From Datnioides undecimradiatus (taxonomy: Eukaryota; Chordata; Actinopteri; Lobotiformes; Datnioididae), in the NCBI GenBank assembly GCA_008933995.1, contig WARS01000015.1, positions 2,902,173-2,966,172 of the forward strand: a stretch of DNA of 64,000 bases. Direction: 5' to 3'. The notes beneath the pieces were generated by a model that was given only the letters and a program-made list of their open reading frames with translations, ran no database searches and had not been told where the DNA came from. The first letter of the stretch is position 1, and each line of letters starts with the position of its first letter. The position numbers and the translations under genes were made by a program. Of this stretch, positions 32,201-44,700 are shown one piece after another.

Positions 32201-32592
32201 CGTACGGAAGCCCTGCCGTGCCAAAAACCTCAAACTAGATTACCAAATGACGATTTAGCGGTCACACTGCCTCCTACAGTATACCATGTAAATAACTGTT
32301 GCATTTAAAACGGCTGCAGTACAGTAAAATCATTAATTTAATGTTATGGATTGTTATTTGATGCAAAACAGAAAAAACTCAAATGCCGACTATGTACTTA
32401 TAAAGAACAGTAGGACTGGCAATACAATAATAGAGAAATCAATTAAACATTATGTACACAAATAACAGCAGTATTTTTTACTTGGTTTACTAGTTTTTTT
32501 AAAAAAAAGTACAGTACTTTAACAAATGTACTTGATTAAATTACACGCATGATTAAAACAGCCAAAAGAAGACCACATACATTCAAAAATGA
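32201..32592. other. thoc5/tfip11 spacer
   Basis: AT-rich DNA between two same-strand genes, without coding signal. The part at 32465-32545 (ACTTGG, GTACAGTACTTT, ACTTGATTAAA) looks like another degraded AGTAC-rich fish repeat. Confidence 0.45.
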
Positions 32593-32598
32593 TTTATT
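32593..32598 (-). terminator. Polyadenylation signal of tfip11
   Basis: TTTATT on plus, AATAAA on the tfip11 strand, about 140 bases after the stop codon. Confidence 0.65.
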
Positions 32599-32735
32599 CA
32601 CAGTTCAAGCAACACTTTAAAATATACAAAGACACATATGACAAGGATCAATGTACTAAAATTACACAAAAAGCAAAATTTGACCAACTTTTTCTCTTTT
32701 ACACTTAGCAGGCCAGGGAATCACTCAGTCCACCC

Positions 32736-35700
32736 TCACTTGGCCATATCTATGAGACTTTGCAAAGACGTCGGCACCCACGTCTTCTCTCCTTGCACAA
32801 ACACGACCCCTCTGTCTATGTAGATGACAATACGGCCAAATGTATACAGCTGTTTACCCTCGTGGCGTTTGGCCACCAACGGCATGAAGACAATGTTATT
32901 CTCCTCTGCCTTGGTTTGGATAAGATCTTTAAAGTTGGTCGGCACACCAGCACTGACACCCCTGTGCGCCACGCTCTCTGCATCTCTGCGCTCCTGCATT
33001 GCTTCATACTGGAAGTCCTTTCGTCTCTCGGTCTGTGTTAGATATGCAATATTCTCCCTTGCACCAGGTTGCATATATCCACCTGTAGACATGTAGAAGA
33101 ATAGGTTTTGTAGGATTTGTTGGCGTAGCAGAGAGAAAAATGGGCTGATTTATCGTTCTTTGAAGAAGGAATAATTATCATGTGTTTATATTCTGAGACT
33201 GTGTGAAATACCAACCCATGCCTGTGGACACTGCACGGTTCATGATGTCCAAAGCTTCATTGAATTTCTCTTTAATGAGCGGCTGGGTCAACAAGACATC
33301 ACTAAACATGCTTTTCCAACCCAGGTACCACTTAGTGATTTCCTCATAGTTAGGACTGTTGCTTAACCACGAACACAGGACCTACAATCATAACAAAAGA
33401 CACAAACATAGATAACACAGTCAAAAAACAGAACATTTCATAAAATCTCATATTTACAAGCATCACTTAAAGTTAAGTGCATCAAATGTATTTATCTGTT
33501 CTGGAACTCACCTGCAACCACTTTGTAAAGAAGTTTTTGTCCAGCAGTGAAACAAGGCTGGAAGGGGATAACATGCCCTCCCAGTCCATCACCCAGTGAA
33601 ACGGCTCCATCTGCTGCTGGTGAGGGTTGATAACCAGCTCTTCTAGACACAGAGCTAAGGAAACAGGAGGCATAACATGAAGAAGACTACAGGGAAAGAC
33701 ATTTTCTGCCACTCCTATGGAAAACGTAAGGCTGTATTTGATGAAGATTTACCTAGTTTAGGGATGATGTTTTTCACCATGAAGGCCTCCCATGCACCTG
33801 GTGTGAAAACGTCTTTCCATGGCTGCAGGATGAGGCGGGCCGAAGCGTCACTGGGATGCCACCGTTGCAAGGCATTGGATAATTTGCTTCTGATTGGTGG
33901 GTAAAGAGGCTCTAGACGTGATTGAAGCAGTGGCAGCCAAGGGTGGATCCAGGAGTGTATGGGCACTGTGTCAGTTAAAGGGTTCCAGTTGTCCACCTGC
34001 CAAACAGGAGACAGAAAGACATAAGCTTGCAAGTAAAACACAACTATACCCAAAAGTATTATATGAAATTTTGAAAACCACAGGAGTTTCTCAACATCTA
34101 AGTAAACGTGTTTGTATGTGGAGACGGCGTGTGTGTCCTGCCTCTCGCTGTAGCCGAGGTAAGATCAGCTGCTCCAACAGATGATCCAGGATCCACAGGG
34201 GGAGAAGAGGAGCCCACACTTCCACACAGTCCACCATTGGCCCAACTATACGAGGCTGCCAGCCTGATACACAGGACCGCATCACTGGGATCCACACTTC
34301 CCACAAGAGCCTGCACCCACAAAAGCAAGACGCATATAATCTAAACCAGGCTGTAAAATCTAGCCAGTAGAATTAAACAGTGTAAAGAAACAAGCATATC
34401 TATTTGCTTGTTTAAAACGACCTGTGGTAAGGATCCATGTTTGAGTCTGGGGCACTGGAGTGGAGGTCTCTAGATTCAAGGATTGCTCTCCACTGACCGA
34501 TGTCTTCCAGACAATAGGAACTGTCCTAAAATAAACAGAACAGTGTTAGCTTCATAACTAATTAATTCAATAAACCAAATAAATAAAGCAAATGGTAGGA
34601 GAACTGCAGATGCACACCTTCAGAGGGTCCCAGGAGCGAAGTTTCTCTTTGAGTAACGGATGAACAACAGCTGCAGCCAGATCTGCCAATCCCATTGTTT
34701 TGTATTCTTCATAATAGTCTGTTTGTAAAGTCTCAAAGATCCGGGCACACTCCTGAAGAAAGACATGGAAGGCACCAAAACAATTCATAATATAGATTAG
34801 ATATAATAAACTGAGGCACCCTGATGTATGTAGCTATGTGTCTGTGCATTCACTGTATACGCACCTGCAGGGTGGGTCCTTCCCCTGGTGCCATCTCCCC
34901 AGAAGGAAATCGCTCCACCAATGACAGAACGGCCTCCATTCTCTGGATGGCGTCTTGCTCTGCATCCAGCCTTCTCTGCAGTGCTTGTGATTCGTGGCTC
35001 AGAGACACAACTACGTCTTTTTCGTGCTGCAGACGCCTGGCAGACTAAAGAAGGCAATAATAAGATAACAAAAGAGAGAGTGTGTCAGCGTGTTGCAGAG
35101 AAGTAGTGGAATGATTCATAAAACCTTGCAGAAACCAAAAAAAAGCAAAAGAAAACCAAATACATTAGGCAGGTGTTTGTGGTTTCCTCATACCTGTAAT
35201 ATGTCCTGTTCTGTGAGGTCTATCAGTAGCTGGAGGTTATGTTCAAGTTCAGGGAGTGCAAAGCCAGATCCCTTCTGATCCTGAGTGGACATACTTGGAG
35301 GACCTTCATCTGGGACACTGTGCTTGTTGGACATCTGACTGTAACTGTAATATACCTTTTGCTCTCTTCCAGTCATATCTATCACCTAGAGGTGGGGGAA
35401 GAGATACGGAGAAAAATCAGATTCAGGGACAAAACCAACAGGAGACCTTGTGCATTCATTCGTGTAACAATTTTATGAACAGCAGATTGTACTGAGAGCA
35501 AAGGTGCAATCAGTTTATTACAACTTTAAAACCAAATTCAAGAATGCGAAGATTTAAGTCATGGTGTCCTGAAAACATTCCTGTGAGATAGATGCAAAGG
35601 GGTGTTAATCTAAGTCTTTTTAAACGTACCTTGACCTGTGCCAACTCTCCCGCAGATGCAGCTGTACTGCGCCCAACCAGCTTGCCTTTAGCCTTCAGTT

Positions 35701-37062
35701 CATCCACAGTTCTGTAGGAGTACTTGGGTTTCTTTTTTGCTCCAGGGCCTGCAGGATCTTTACGCCACTGACCTAGCTCCTTCTGAAACTCCTACACAGA
35801 CAAAAATTAAACATAATGTCATAATGTGGAGTGAAGATGACTTGATCTTCGTAGATGATGAACAGATGGTGTAGCTATATAAAGAAGCAAAGGCAATTTA
35901 TAAGCACCATACCTTTTCCTCTTCTTCCTCTGAGTCAATCACAGGAAAATCCTGAAGACTCTGCTGGGTTCGCTCATTGCCATAAGCACCCACTGCTCCC
36001 TTTCCTTTACGAACCTTTGCCTCGATGGGGTTTACAATACCTGAAGTAATAAGAGGGTGTAAAGTTAGAATATACCAACTAGGTTGCCCTGTAAAACAAA
36101 CAGTACTACTAAAGCATCTCAACAATGTAAACTCCTGCCCACCTTGAGCGTTCTTGCCCAGGCCTTTGCCCGGTTGGTAGCCCATTTTCTGCAGCAGCTT
36201 CTGTCCAATTCCTTTTGTGTGCTTCTCCCAGCTACCAATGCCTTTACCGGACTGTATGCCACCTGCAAATCTCTGGGACTGGTTCCCTCGGAAATTACCC
36301 TAGGAGAAATAAAAATAATTTATTTTTGACAAAACACTGTTCCAGAAAACACTGCATTGGGTCAAGAACATTGAGACAGTCCAATTTACCATCTGAAGTT
36401 TTTTGGGTGCAGTACTACGAGGTGGGGGAGGCGCTGAAGGGCCATCATCACCAGAGTCATCAGAGCCTCCATCTCCTTTTTGCTGGTGTTGTTTCTCCTC
36501 AGCTGCAGTCTTACGCAGACCACCGCTCACAAAGTTCACCGGAGCAGTGTAGTCTTTAGTTCTGGAAAAACAAATGATTTTTTGTCGACAACTATTCACA
36601 AAAGCAGTAGTTGGTGTCTCTTTGGACTATTCCTCTTGGAATGACTCAGATAGGTTCTTTGATGAAATGTGTTCCAATTTGAATCGTCTTTCCCTCCCAC
36701 AAGATCTGAGCATCCCTTGTAGAAGTTATGGCTTGGGTTAGATTATGTTTGGGTATGGCAGAGATAACTCTGTTGAAACACATTTAAACAGAGGAACAGA
36801 CATAAACACATCATATGCATCGGGGCAACAGCATAAATGAACCCATGCCTTACTTCTTGCCCCCAAAACTTGGTCTCTCGTCCTCATCTGAGTCCCTGTC
36901 AGCCCAGATGCCATAGGTAGCCTGCTCCTTAGTCTGCCTGTGCCTGCGGCGATCTGGGTTGAACTCATTGGCCAGATCCCAGTCTGTGACCTCAAAGCTC
37001 TCCACCTCAACACCTTCCTCCTCCTCCTCGCCTCGACGCCCATACAGATGGGACATGGACAT
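32736..37062 (-). CDS. tfip11: Tuftelin-interacting protein 11 (spliceosome disassembly factor, Ntr1 homologue)
   Basis: G-patch activator of DHX15 that promotes release of the intron-lariat spliceosome; nuclear. Fourteen coding exons: 36854-37062, 36390-36561, 36143-36299, 35913-36040, 35630-35791, 35194-35385, 34865-35044, 34618-34752, 34422-34525, 34142-34310, 33753-33996, 33512-33642, 33216-33381 and 32736-33082. They give 831 residues (human 837). The N-terminus MSMSHLYG with [14 protein letters not shown] is the TIP_N region. The G-patch is near residues 150-195 ([19 protein letters not shown]). The middle and C-terminal GCFC-type region includes [20 protein letters not shown], and the protein ends QSLIDMAK. 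The intron after exon 34142-34310 starts with GC (AG then GCAGGACA); phase and family alignment leave no GT alternative. An ATG three codons downstream is a possible second start. Confidence 0.97.
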
Positions 37063-37353
37063 CTCTGGTAACACAACACACAAAACACCAAGACGGTTAA
37101 ATTTGTGATTCAAGTGTAAGTGCAGAAAACGTTACACCCACAATCGAGCAAATTATCTGTTGATGAAGTTTTGATTACTTTGCAGTTATGATCAGGTGGG
37201 AGTTGTATTCATCCAGGTAGAAGGTACCTAACTGTACCTAACTCAGTTTATATTCATTCAAACGAAAACACAATAACTGTAAATAAAGAAATAAAAACAA
37301 TTAGCTTCATTGCTAGATTTGTGCCAACGACAAGCTAACATTTACTAGCAAGT

Positions 37354-38255
37354 GCTAACGTTAGCTCATGTTTAACCAATTATTTTACTTGCTTGTAGGT
37401 AAATGATGGGAAAGTGGTTTATCTACCTCACCTGCAACGTTCGTTATTCCCACACCCACAGATCAATGGTGCATTTATTATTCTGTGTGCCAGCAGTGAA
37501 AGGTAATTCAGCTAAAGTCAGATAGCTTCACGCTGTTCGCTCAGCACACGAAAACACAAAGTACTTCCGGTTGTCACTGTAACTGCCGGTGTTACACTAA
37601 ACTGTGCACCCCGAAAAATGTTTTCCTCTGGCGCAAGTTTACTGGAATCACATGTGCACATATACATTATTTCTTCACAAACGAAACAATAAATAAATAA
37701 ACAAACATTTCTTAAATGTTAGTTTAGATCGCAAAACAATATTTTCAAACCATTTCATGCAATCTTAAACATGTAATTCTCCATATTGTTTACCAAAATG
37801 AAACAATTTCATGATGTCAGGTCTTTATCGTAACTCAAAACGTCCACTGACTCCACAAGACGGGAGAAGTAAAGCCACAGGTACTCTCAGAAATAATGTA
37901 AATGTCGCCATTTTAGAGTAGCACACGCTGCGAAACAGTGAATCATCCACCTTCATAGTGATTTGTTGTTCCGCCGCGACACTGAGCCACAGATGAGTCA
38001 TCACATACAGTCAATACATTTATTTTGTATTAGTCGGACAAACATGGGGACACACCAGCAGGGGGGTGTGGAACACAAACTTGCACCGGAACATCGGAAG
38101 AGGAAATGTGAGTTACACTCAAAACAGTCCGACCTCCTGCAGACTCGCCAACCCAGGGCAGAACTGAAGTAATGTAGTAATCATAACAAATAGTATTATT
38201 GCATGTCTGTGTATTCGTGTATGCATTTTTATGGGAAACCGGTGAATTAGTGTAG
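37354..38255. promoter_or_regulatory. Shared tfip11/srrd 5' region (head-to-head genes)
   Basis: The two start codons point away from each other, 1.2 kb apart. A tfip11 noncoding first exon ends with donor CAG then GTGAGG, low edge 37432, and is spliced to the acceptor just above 37064. The palindrome GCTAACGTTAGC lies at 37354-37365, inside the tfip11 5' intron. No TATA box is seen on either strand, which fits a bidirectional housekeeping promoter, probably around 37550-38000. Confidence 0.5.
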
Positions 38256-40131
38256 ATGTCTGACACCGGGGAGGAGTGGCAGGTGGCCCGGCGACGAAAA
38301 GGCGCAGCGCGGAAATCAAAAACACCTCAGGTGTGCTCAAATTCAGCATGCCACCATGAGCAGCTGGACATCGGGAAAACTGTCAAACGAATTAGAGACA
38401 CGGTGTAAGAAGCCCTAACATCAACAGGCTCCTGGATTATTATTAATGTCTTAGATGCATAGTTATCGCCACAAATGTTGTGGGTGTAACGGCAGTTTAT
38501 CTGTCACGTGCACAAACTCAAGACAAGTCTGCTTATCCTCCTCCTCCGCAGGTCTGAGCTAAGATGCGAGGACTTTTGGCAAGAGTGGAAAGGTGAGTAT
38601 GCTGGGTAGGGTGTCACCTATTATAATTTTTGAAGTTGGTGTCATTTAGCACGCAGCTCAGTGACCCTCGGGATATTTCAGAGCAGATGTTGGTGGCAGG
38701 ATCAGCAGCCCTGGACCCCGGTGACCAGCTGAGGAGGAGCACAGATGGCACATTGTGCCAACAGCTGGACTGTGTGTGTTATGGCCTTGGCTCCTTTTCA
38801 TCGTGCGTCTCAGCACGCTACCAGCTTGCTATGTTGCTGCTGTTGCTGGAGGCAGGACAGGTTAGAATATATGATTATCCAATGAAATAAACAGTCTACA
38901 TGCTGAGACCCTGACTATTACAAATGTTTTACCGCTCCTCTGCCTTTAGATTCCCCTGAAGGACTGCTCCATCTATGACCCTGCATTCTCCTCCGGAGAG
39001 AGGGAAGTTTTGCAAGAATTGGGTGCGAATGTACTCTCAGAAAACGAGGTCAGTTATTGGACACGTGTTTTTTATATCCTGTCAGACAAGTAATACACAG
39101 TTAACAGCTATGCAGCGCTAAGAATAAATGAATAATGCCTGTGATGTTGAAGGTTTCAGACCAGTTAATACAAATACATTCTTGCCAGTTGCCAACAGTC
39201 TTTCAAGTCAACCCACAACTCTGTAGTTATATAAAATAACAGGAAATACTTTTAATTAAGTTCAGTTTAGTATGAACTTGAATTTTTAGAAACTAATTTT
39301 TAAGGGAAGAATATTTGCTCCAGAGCCACAGTTTTGTTTGTGTGGTATCTAGGCTGTTTTCAGAACCAAGATTTATATGTGAGCAACCAAAGGGACAAGA
39401 AATCCTCAACATTTTTGTCAGAGGTTCAGATCAAAAGCTTGAATAATAAGAAAACACAGATTTTATGGGAAAAAAAGTAAATTATTGCAAAGAAAAGTTA
39501 AAAGTTTCCTTTTAACACATACTCAACAATTATAAAAACTCACACGATTTGATCAAAAGCATGTTTTAACTCACTTGAAGTTCTTCAATGCCTACTGGCT
39601 ACATAAAAGGTAAAAAGTCAATGCAGAAACAATACCTGTTGTTATCACTGTTGTGCAGGAGGGGAAGCGTCTGGCGACAAAGCCTACGCTGTTTTACCTG
39701 ATGCACTGCGGGAAAGCCCTGTACAACAACCTTCTGTGGAAGAACTGGAGTACGCGACGTCTTCCTTTGATGATTGTCATTGGAAACAGCTTCAATGGCA
39801 TGAGAGACAGGTTTGTACGAGACATAAATGAGGGAGATGATGCAGAAAAATTAGAGCTGAGGTGATGTTTTCTGTCTGTCGCCTTAACAGGACGATTGAG
39901 AGAGAGTTCAAGCGGGATTACGGCTACATTACTCAGGCTGTGTCTGTGTGTGAGGAGAGACAGTTGCCTTGTCCGTCCCGGCTGATTGATGTCTTCAGTG
40001 ACACAGCAGTCATCACTTTTCCAATCAGCGGCCTTAACACACTCCCACAATCCACCTGGGCAGAGCCGCCTGAACCACAGTACGAACACTGCCCTGATTT
40101 GGAGATTATTCAGAGGGAAACACAGAGATGA
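38256..40131 (+). CDS. srrd: SRR1 domain-containing protein
   Basis: SRR1-like domain protein. Relatives (Arabidopsis SRR1, yeast Ber1, mammalian SRRD) are linked to circadian, heme and microtubule phenotypes, and no biochemical activity is settled. Exons: 38256-38404, 38552-about 38592/38596, about 38650 or 38700-38860, 38950-39048, 39659-39810 and 39891-40131; about 280-298 residues (human 339). The start MSDTGEEWQVARRRKG resembles the basic human N-terminus. Family motifs seen are CVCYGLGSF, YQLAMLLLLLE, IYDPAFS, LGANVLSENE, FYLMHCGKALYNNLLW, VIGNSFNGM and DLEIIQRE. The exon 2/3 junction is unresolved: the strong donor (AAAG then GTGAGT) leaves phase 1, while the nearest acceptor at 38648-38649 needs phase 2. 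Either a weaker donor (GTATGC at 38597) or a later acceptor (38698-38699) must be used. Confidence 0.88.
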
Positions 40132-40213
40132 GACAAGATATTGAAAAGAAATGAAAAGTGCTGTGTGATTTTTTTTTTTCATAGTTGCATTTGATAAAAG
40201 CAATTTTTATATA

Positions 40214-40219
40214 AATAAA
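40214..40219 (+). terminator. Polyadenylation signal of srrd
   Basis: AATAAA 83 bases after the srrd stop codon. Confidence 0.7.
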
Positions 40220-40528
40220 ACTTTTTCAAAATGATGAATATTATAATACTGACCCCTGTCCTAATACTTTGTCTCAAGGAGTTAAAACAGTACTGTGTAG
40301 CATCTCGGACCATTTCTCAACATCCTCAGGAAATCTTGCTCTTGGTGATGCTGTTTGGTTTAAATGTCTCACCCCGCTGCCGTGTGCAGATGATCTCCAT
40401 ACAATGTGACATCGCTTTTTGATGAAGCTGCAGGTATATCAAAGTACATTTCTGATGGTCGGCTGATATTATTGGCTGACCTTCGCCTACCTCAGACATG
40501 ATGTGCCAGCTCCAGCATTGATAAATAT

Positions 40529-40848
40529 CCATCCATCCATCTTCTTCCGCTTATCTGGGGCCGGGTCGCGGGGGCAGCAGCTTGAGCAGGGATGCCCACA
40601 CTTCCCTCTCCCAAGACACTTCCTCCAGCTCTTCCGGGACGATCCCGAGGCGTTCCCAGGCCAGTCGAGAGACACAGTCCCTCCAACGTGTCCTGGGTCT
40701 TCCCCGGGGCCTCCTCCCAGTGGGACATGACCGGAACATCTCCTCAGGGAGACGTCCGGGAAGCATTCAAAACAGATGCCCAGGCCACCTCAGCTGGCTC
40801 CTCTTGATGTGGAGGAGCAGCAGCTCTACTTTGAGCTCCTTCCGGGTG
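40529..40848 (-). mobile_element. 5'-truncated LINE (non-LTR retrotransposon) insertion with target-site duplication
   Basis: A 320-base insert on the minus strand. Its reading frame gives the end of a fish LINE ORF2 (RPRGRPRTRWRDCVSRLAW, then ERLGIVPEELEEVSWEREVW), finishing about 15 bases before a short (GGAT)n tail at the low-coordinate end. The copy is dead: an in-frame TGA occurs before MLPGRLPEE, and the 5' end is missing. A perfect 14-base direct repeat, GCATTGATAAATAT, flanks it at 40515-40528 and 40849-40862. This is a target-site duplication and shows insertion by target-primed reverse transcription. The element is a very common teleost repeat; I could not decide between the CR1/L2/Rex-like and RTE groups. 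Confidence 0.88.
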
Positions 40849-40862
40849 GCATTGATAAATAT

Positions 40863-41548
40863 GTTCCTGACATGTTTTTTTGATGATATAGAGCTGGAAA
40901 AACACTTGTGGTATTATATCAATAATAATTAAATCATTTTAATAAATAATTATTATTATTAATAAATATTTTTTGTCCTCTAAAATTGGTATCAAGAATC
41001 TCATACCAGTCATGTTCTAGTTTCAGCTAGCGAGGACAGTTACGCACCACTGTTCTTTGTTATAAAGTGACACTCTATGTTAAACAGACTTTTAAATGTA
41101 TTTTCCTCAATAAGTACAATATGAAAACCAACGAGCAGACTGTTGAAATTCATCTGGTTTCATTGTGCAGTAAAAATGTAAAAACATATTTTTACATAAT
41201 CTTTTCTATATCTTGAACAAGATGTGTGATTGTGCAGATTTATTTCTACTGACGTCTTATCATGGACCATACCAGTGGCTGGAAATAGATTTATTTGTCA
41301 TTAATACAACTAATGGTAAGAATCACTTTGGTAAGTTTTCTGCGGTGATTAGTCGCAATAAACTTGACAGCAATTTCATTTACATTTAGATGTTTTTATG
41401 TTTCATTTTTTGTGGCTGGTTTTCTAAAACCTGGATCATGATCTGATAATGACAGAAATATCTTCACACATCATTTTTACACGCACACACACACACACAC
41501 ACACATATGTATACCTTATATGTGTCAAATAGGAACCAGAGTAAAAAG
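40863..41548. other. srrd/cluh convergent intergenic DNA
   Basis: No coding signal. AT-rich, with AATAAT runs at 40920-40970 and a (CA)n microsatellite at 41484-41505. Confidence 0.55.
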
Positions 41549-41554
41549 TTTATT
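41549..41554 (-). terminator. Polyadenylation signal of the cluh gene
   Basis: TTTATT on plus, AATAAA on the cluh strand, about 200 bases after the stop codon. Confidence 0.6.
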
Positions 41555-41755
41555 GTTGAAAATAAAAGTCGCACTCAACAGTACAGCCCTCTCCCAGCAT
41601 CAGCAATAGCAACACAAAGTAATACGCATCATCTGACTCTCTGTTAACTTGTGCTCTGCTTCACATCCTTTGGATGAGATTACATCTAGGGATCCTGGGA
41701 GAGTTTTATCTTACAGCAGTGATTTGGGGGGAAAAAAACTTGACTACAACACTGT

Positions 41756-44700
41756 TCACTCCTCACTCACCCCATTAGCAGTGACATTATCTGACACTCC
41801 ATTGACTGCTGTGCCTTTATCTCCTGTTCCATTGACCACCACAGCATTTGAAACAATATCTGCCCAGGTTCCTTTACTCTTAAGGGGGGATGGGCTGGCA
41901 TTGATGTCAAATGCTCCATTTATTTTACCATTAACCTCCTGTGACTCTGACTTCATCTCATCAGCTGCTGCAGCAGATTTTATTTCCACGTTGGAGGCTC
42001 TGATCTCAGTTGCCTTTCCTGTAACCCTGACCTCTGACTCCCCATTCACTATCTTGACCTGAGCATCTGACGCTGCTCTGTCACCGTCCTCTTGCTGGTT
42101 CTGTTCACTTGGCTCCACGACATGACCATTGGTGGAAACTCCAGCGGCACTCTCCACCAAGGTCTCCTCCTGTTGGCTCTCACTTGCATTCTCCACCAAA
42201 GAACTTCCTGCGTCCTCAGTTTCCTTCCTGCATCCTGTTTCTTGATCTGACCTTTTCTCTCCGCCGTCTGCCGTCTGCAGGGCGATGAGCTCACTGCTCA
42301 CATTGAATCCCAGTTCTTTTGCCACCGCTGCTTTTAGTTCCAGGTGTTTCTGCCTATACTCCTGGAATCTGTCACTAATGACAACATCATGAATTCATTA
42401 GAGGCCCCTTCACTGTTGAAAAACACATGCATGCTGCTGAAGCCAGGTAAGTCTACAAATGTTTCATCATTTAAATTCTCTATAACCCAACGTTTCAGTG
42501 TCATGTTATGTGTTAGCTTTTTTTGTAGCAAGGGTTCAGATGATCAGTTTATAAAGGTCTTGCAAAAGTTGCAGTACTAAATGTTTTAAAAGATCCGATG
42601 TTTACTCACGATTTGGATTCTGGATCAGCTCATAATCAGCTCACAATAATGTTTTTAACATTTAAATTTAAGAAATGATTCAAAAATTAGTATTGATCAA
42701 TTTATTGATATTAGATTTTTGTTAAGAAATGTTGCTATTTTATATTTTGATATCAGCTTCAAATATGTAAGTATCTCTTACACAAGAAGGCCTCTTACAT
42801 CATCATATTAAAGTCAGTATTTACCTTTGTGTAATCCTCCTGATGCCCATCACCAGAACCATTTGCTCCAACACAATTTCAGTTGTGGGTGTTAGACACT
42901 GAAGGGACAGAGTAATGAGTAAAAACACTTCTCCATTTTCTTTGTGAGATCCAAAGTTGATGGTAATAGAGACCAAATGAGGTCCTTCGCATACATACCT
43001 CCACTGCTTGCTCCATGCATTCAGCTCCTGCCTGCCTGAGAGAGCGCTCCACCTTCACTGCATGCTTGGTTATGGTGCACAGAAACTCTTTGCTGCAGCA
43101 CGTCTGAGCGTGATCCTCTCCAAACTGAGAAAGAAAATAACCACTTAAGATGACACGTTCTACCATCCAGTTTATTTTTGTCGCTCTCGTTCTATCTCAA
43201 GCACATTTACTCACCACGGAAGTAAAAGCAGCGAGGGCCTCTTTCTCATGGGTCATAGCTGCTCGGTAGTCACCCTTGCTACACATCCATTGGGCCAACA
43301 GGTGCTGACTGTAAAAACAAGGAAAAGAAATGGTGGGGATGTCAAAGAGGGGGCAAGATATAAATCAAACTTAATGACTGTTCATTGAAAATATGAGTGC
43401 AATCTGTGAAAGGTACTTTACTTGAGAGCAGTATGAATACTTGTGGGGCCAAAGAATGAAGTGTTGAGCTTGAGGGCATTCTTCAAGTACTGTCCTGTCT
43501 GATCTCCTGCCAGCACCAACCCAAGACAGGTCTGCGAGGAAAGAATGACATTGTCAAAAGATAATTGCTGCTTCTATTCACTGTCAAACTGCTTTTTTGT
43601 GTTTCATGTGAATGCCAAGGTGTTTGTAACCTACATCCAGTGTTGCGATGTAGGGATGGTCCTCTCCGTGGACTGTTAGCGTTAGCAGACGAGCTCTGAG
43701 GAAACACCTCTTGGCCAGGGCAGTCTCCCCTCCAGCAAACACATACAACCCCAGGAGGGCCTACATATTACACATAAATTATAATCATCACACACATGAC
43801 ACAGTGCAACTGTACAAAAATCCTATAGAAATGAGTTGTTGTGCACCCACGGTTTGATTTCCTGTTGTGCTACCACCACTTTAGTCATGCATGTGCATAC
43901 ATGTGCAGCTATACTCACATATTGCTGAATAGTGTTTGGATGGTCAAAGCCAAATACTCTCTCACTGATGACCACTGCTTTCAGCTGTATACTGCGAGCC
44001 TTGAGAAAAGAGAAAGTCACATAAATGCATATTAAAAATTACAATCACTACAGTACCTCCTGAAAATGACACATGACGCTTTAGCTTTTTCCAGCACAGT
44101 CTGACACAAAGCAAAATGGTGGAGCATGTACTTTAAGTAAAAAAAAAAGCAATATTTCTCTTTGATGTAGGACTAGTTACAACGTAGCCTGCAACAGGAA
44201 TAGCTCATATTGTTTCTAATAAACAGTACTTGGAAATGTACTTTGTTGTAAAAATTGTTTCATGTAGCCGTAAAACATTGTGGAGCAGTCCGCCTACCTC
44301 AGCTGCCTTCCCTTGCAGATAGGCCACCTTGCCCATCAGGCTGTGGCAGTAACAGGCCTCAGGGTGTAGGTCATCACACACTCTACCAAACAGGTAGGCT
44401 GCTTCTTTTAGGCGCTCATGGGCCTGATCCAGCAGACCTGGAGTTGAGAAACACACAATAGGTTTGCACAAAATGGACTTCTCATTTAGATTTTGTTCAA
44501 AAATACACATCCAAAATGAAGATTACAGATTACATAAATGTGCAGCACAACGACTCAGCTTTATGGACCTACCTTTTTGAATGGAGGTCTGTGCAGCTCC
44601 GTGCGCTTTTGAGGCATCCACAGTTGGCATGTCAATGTGCTTGACAACAGGGAAGATGTTGAGGACGTCGTCTGGACCAATAGGAGCTTTATTTTGGTTG

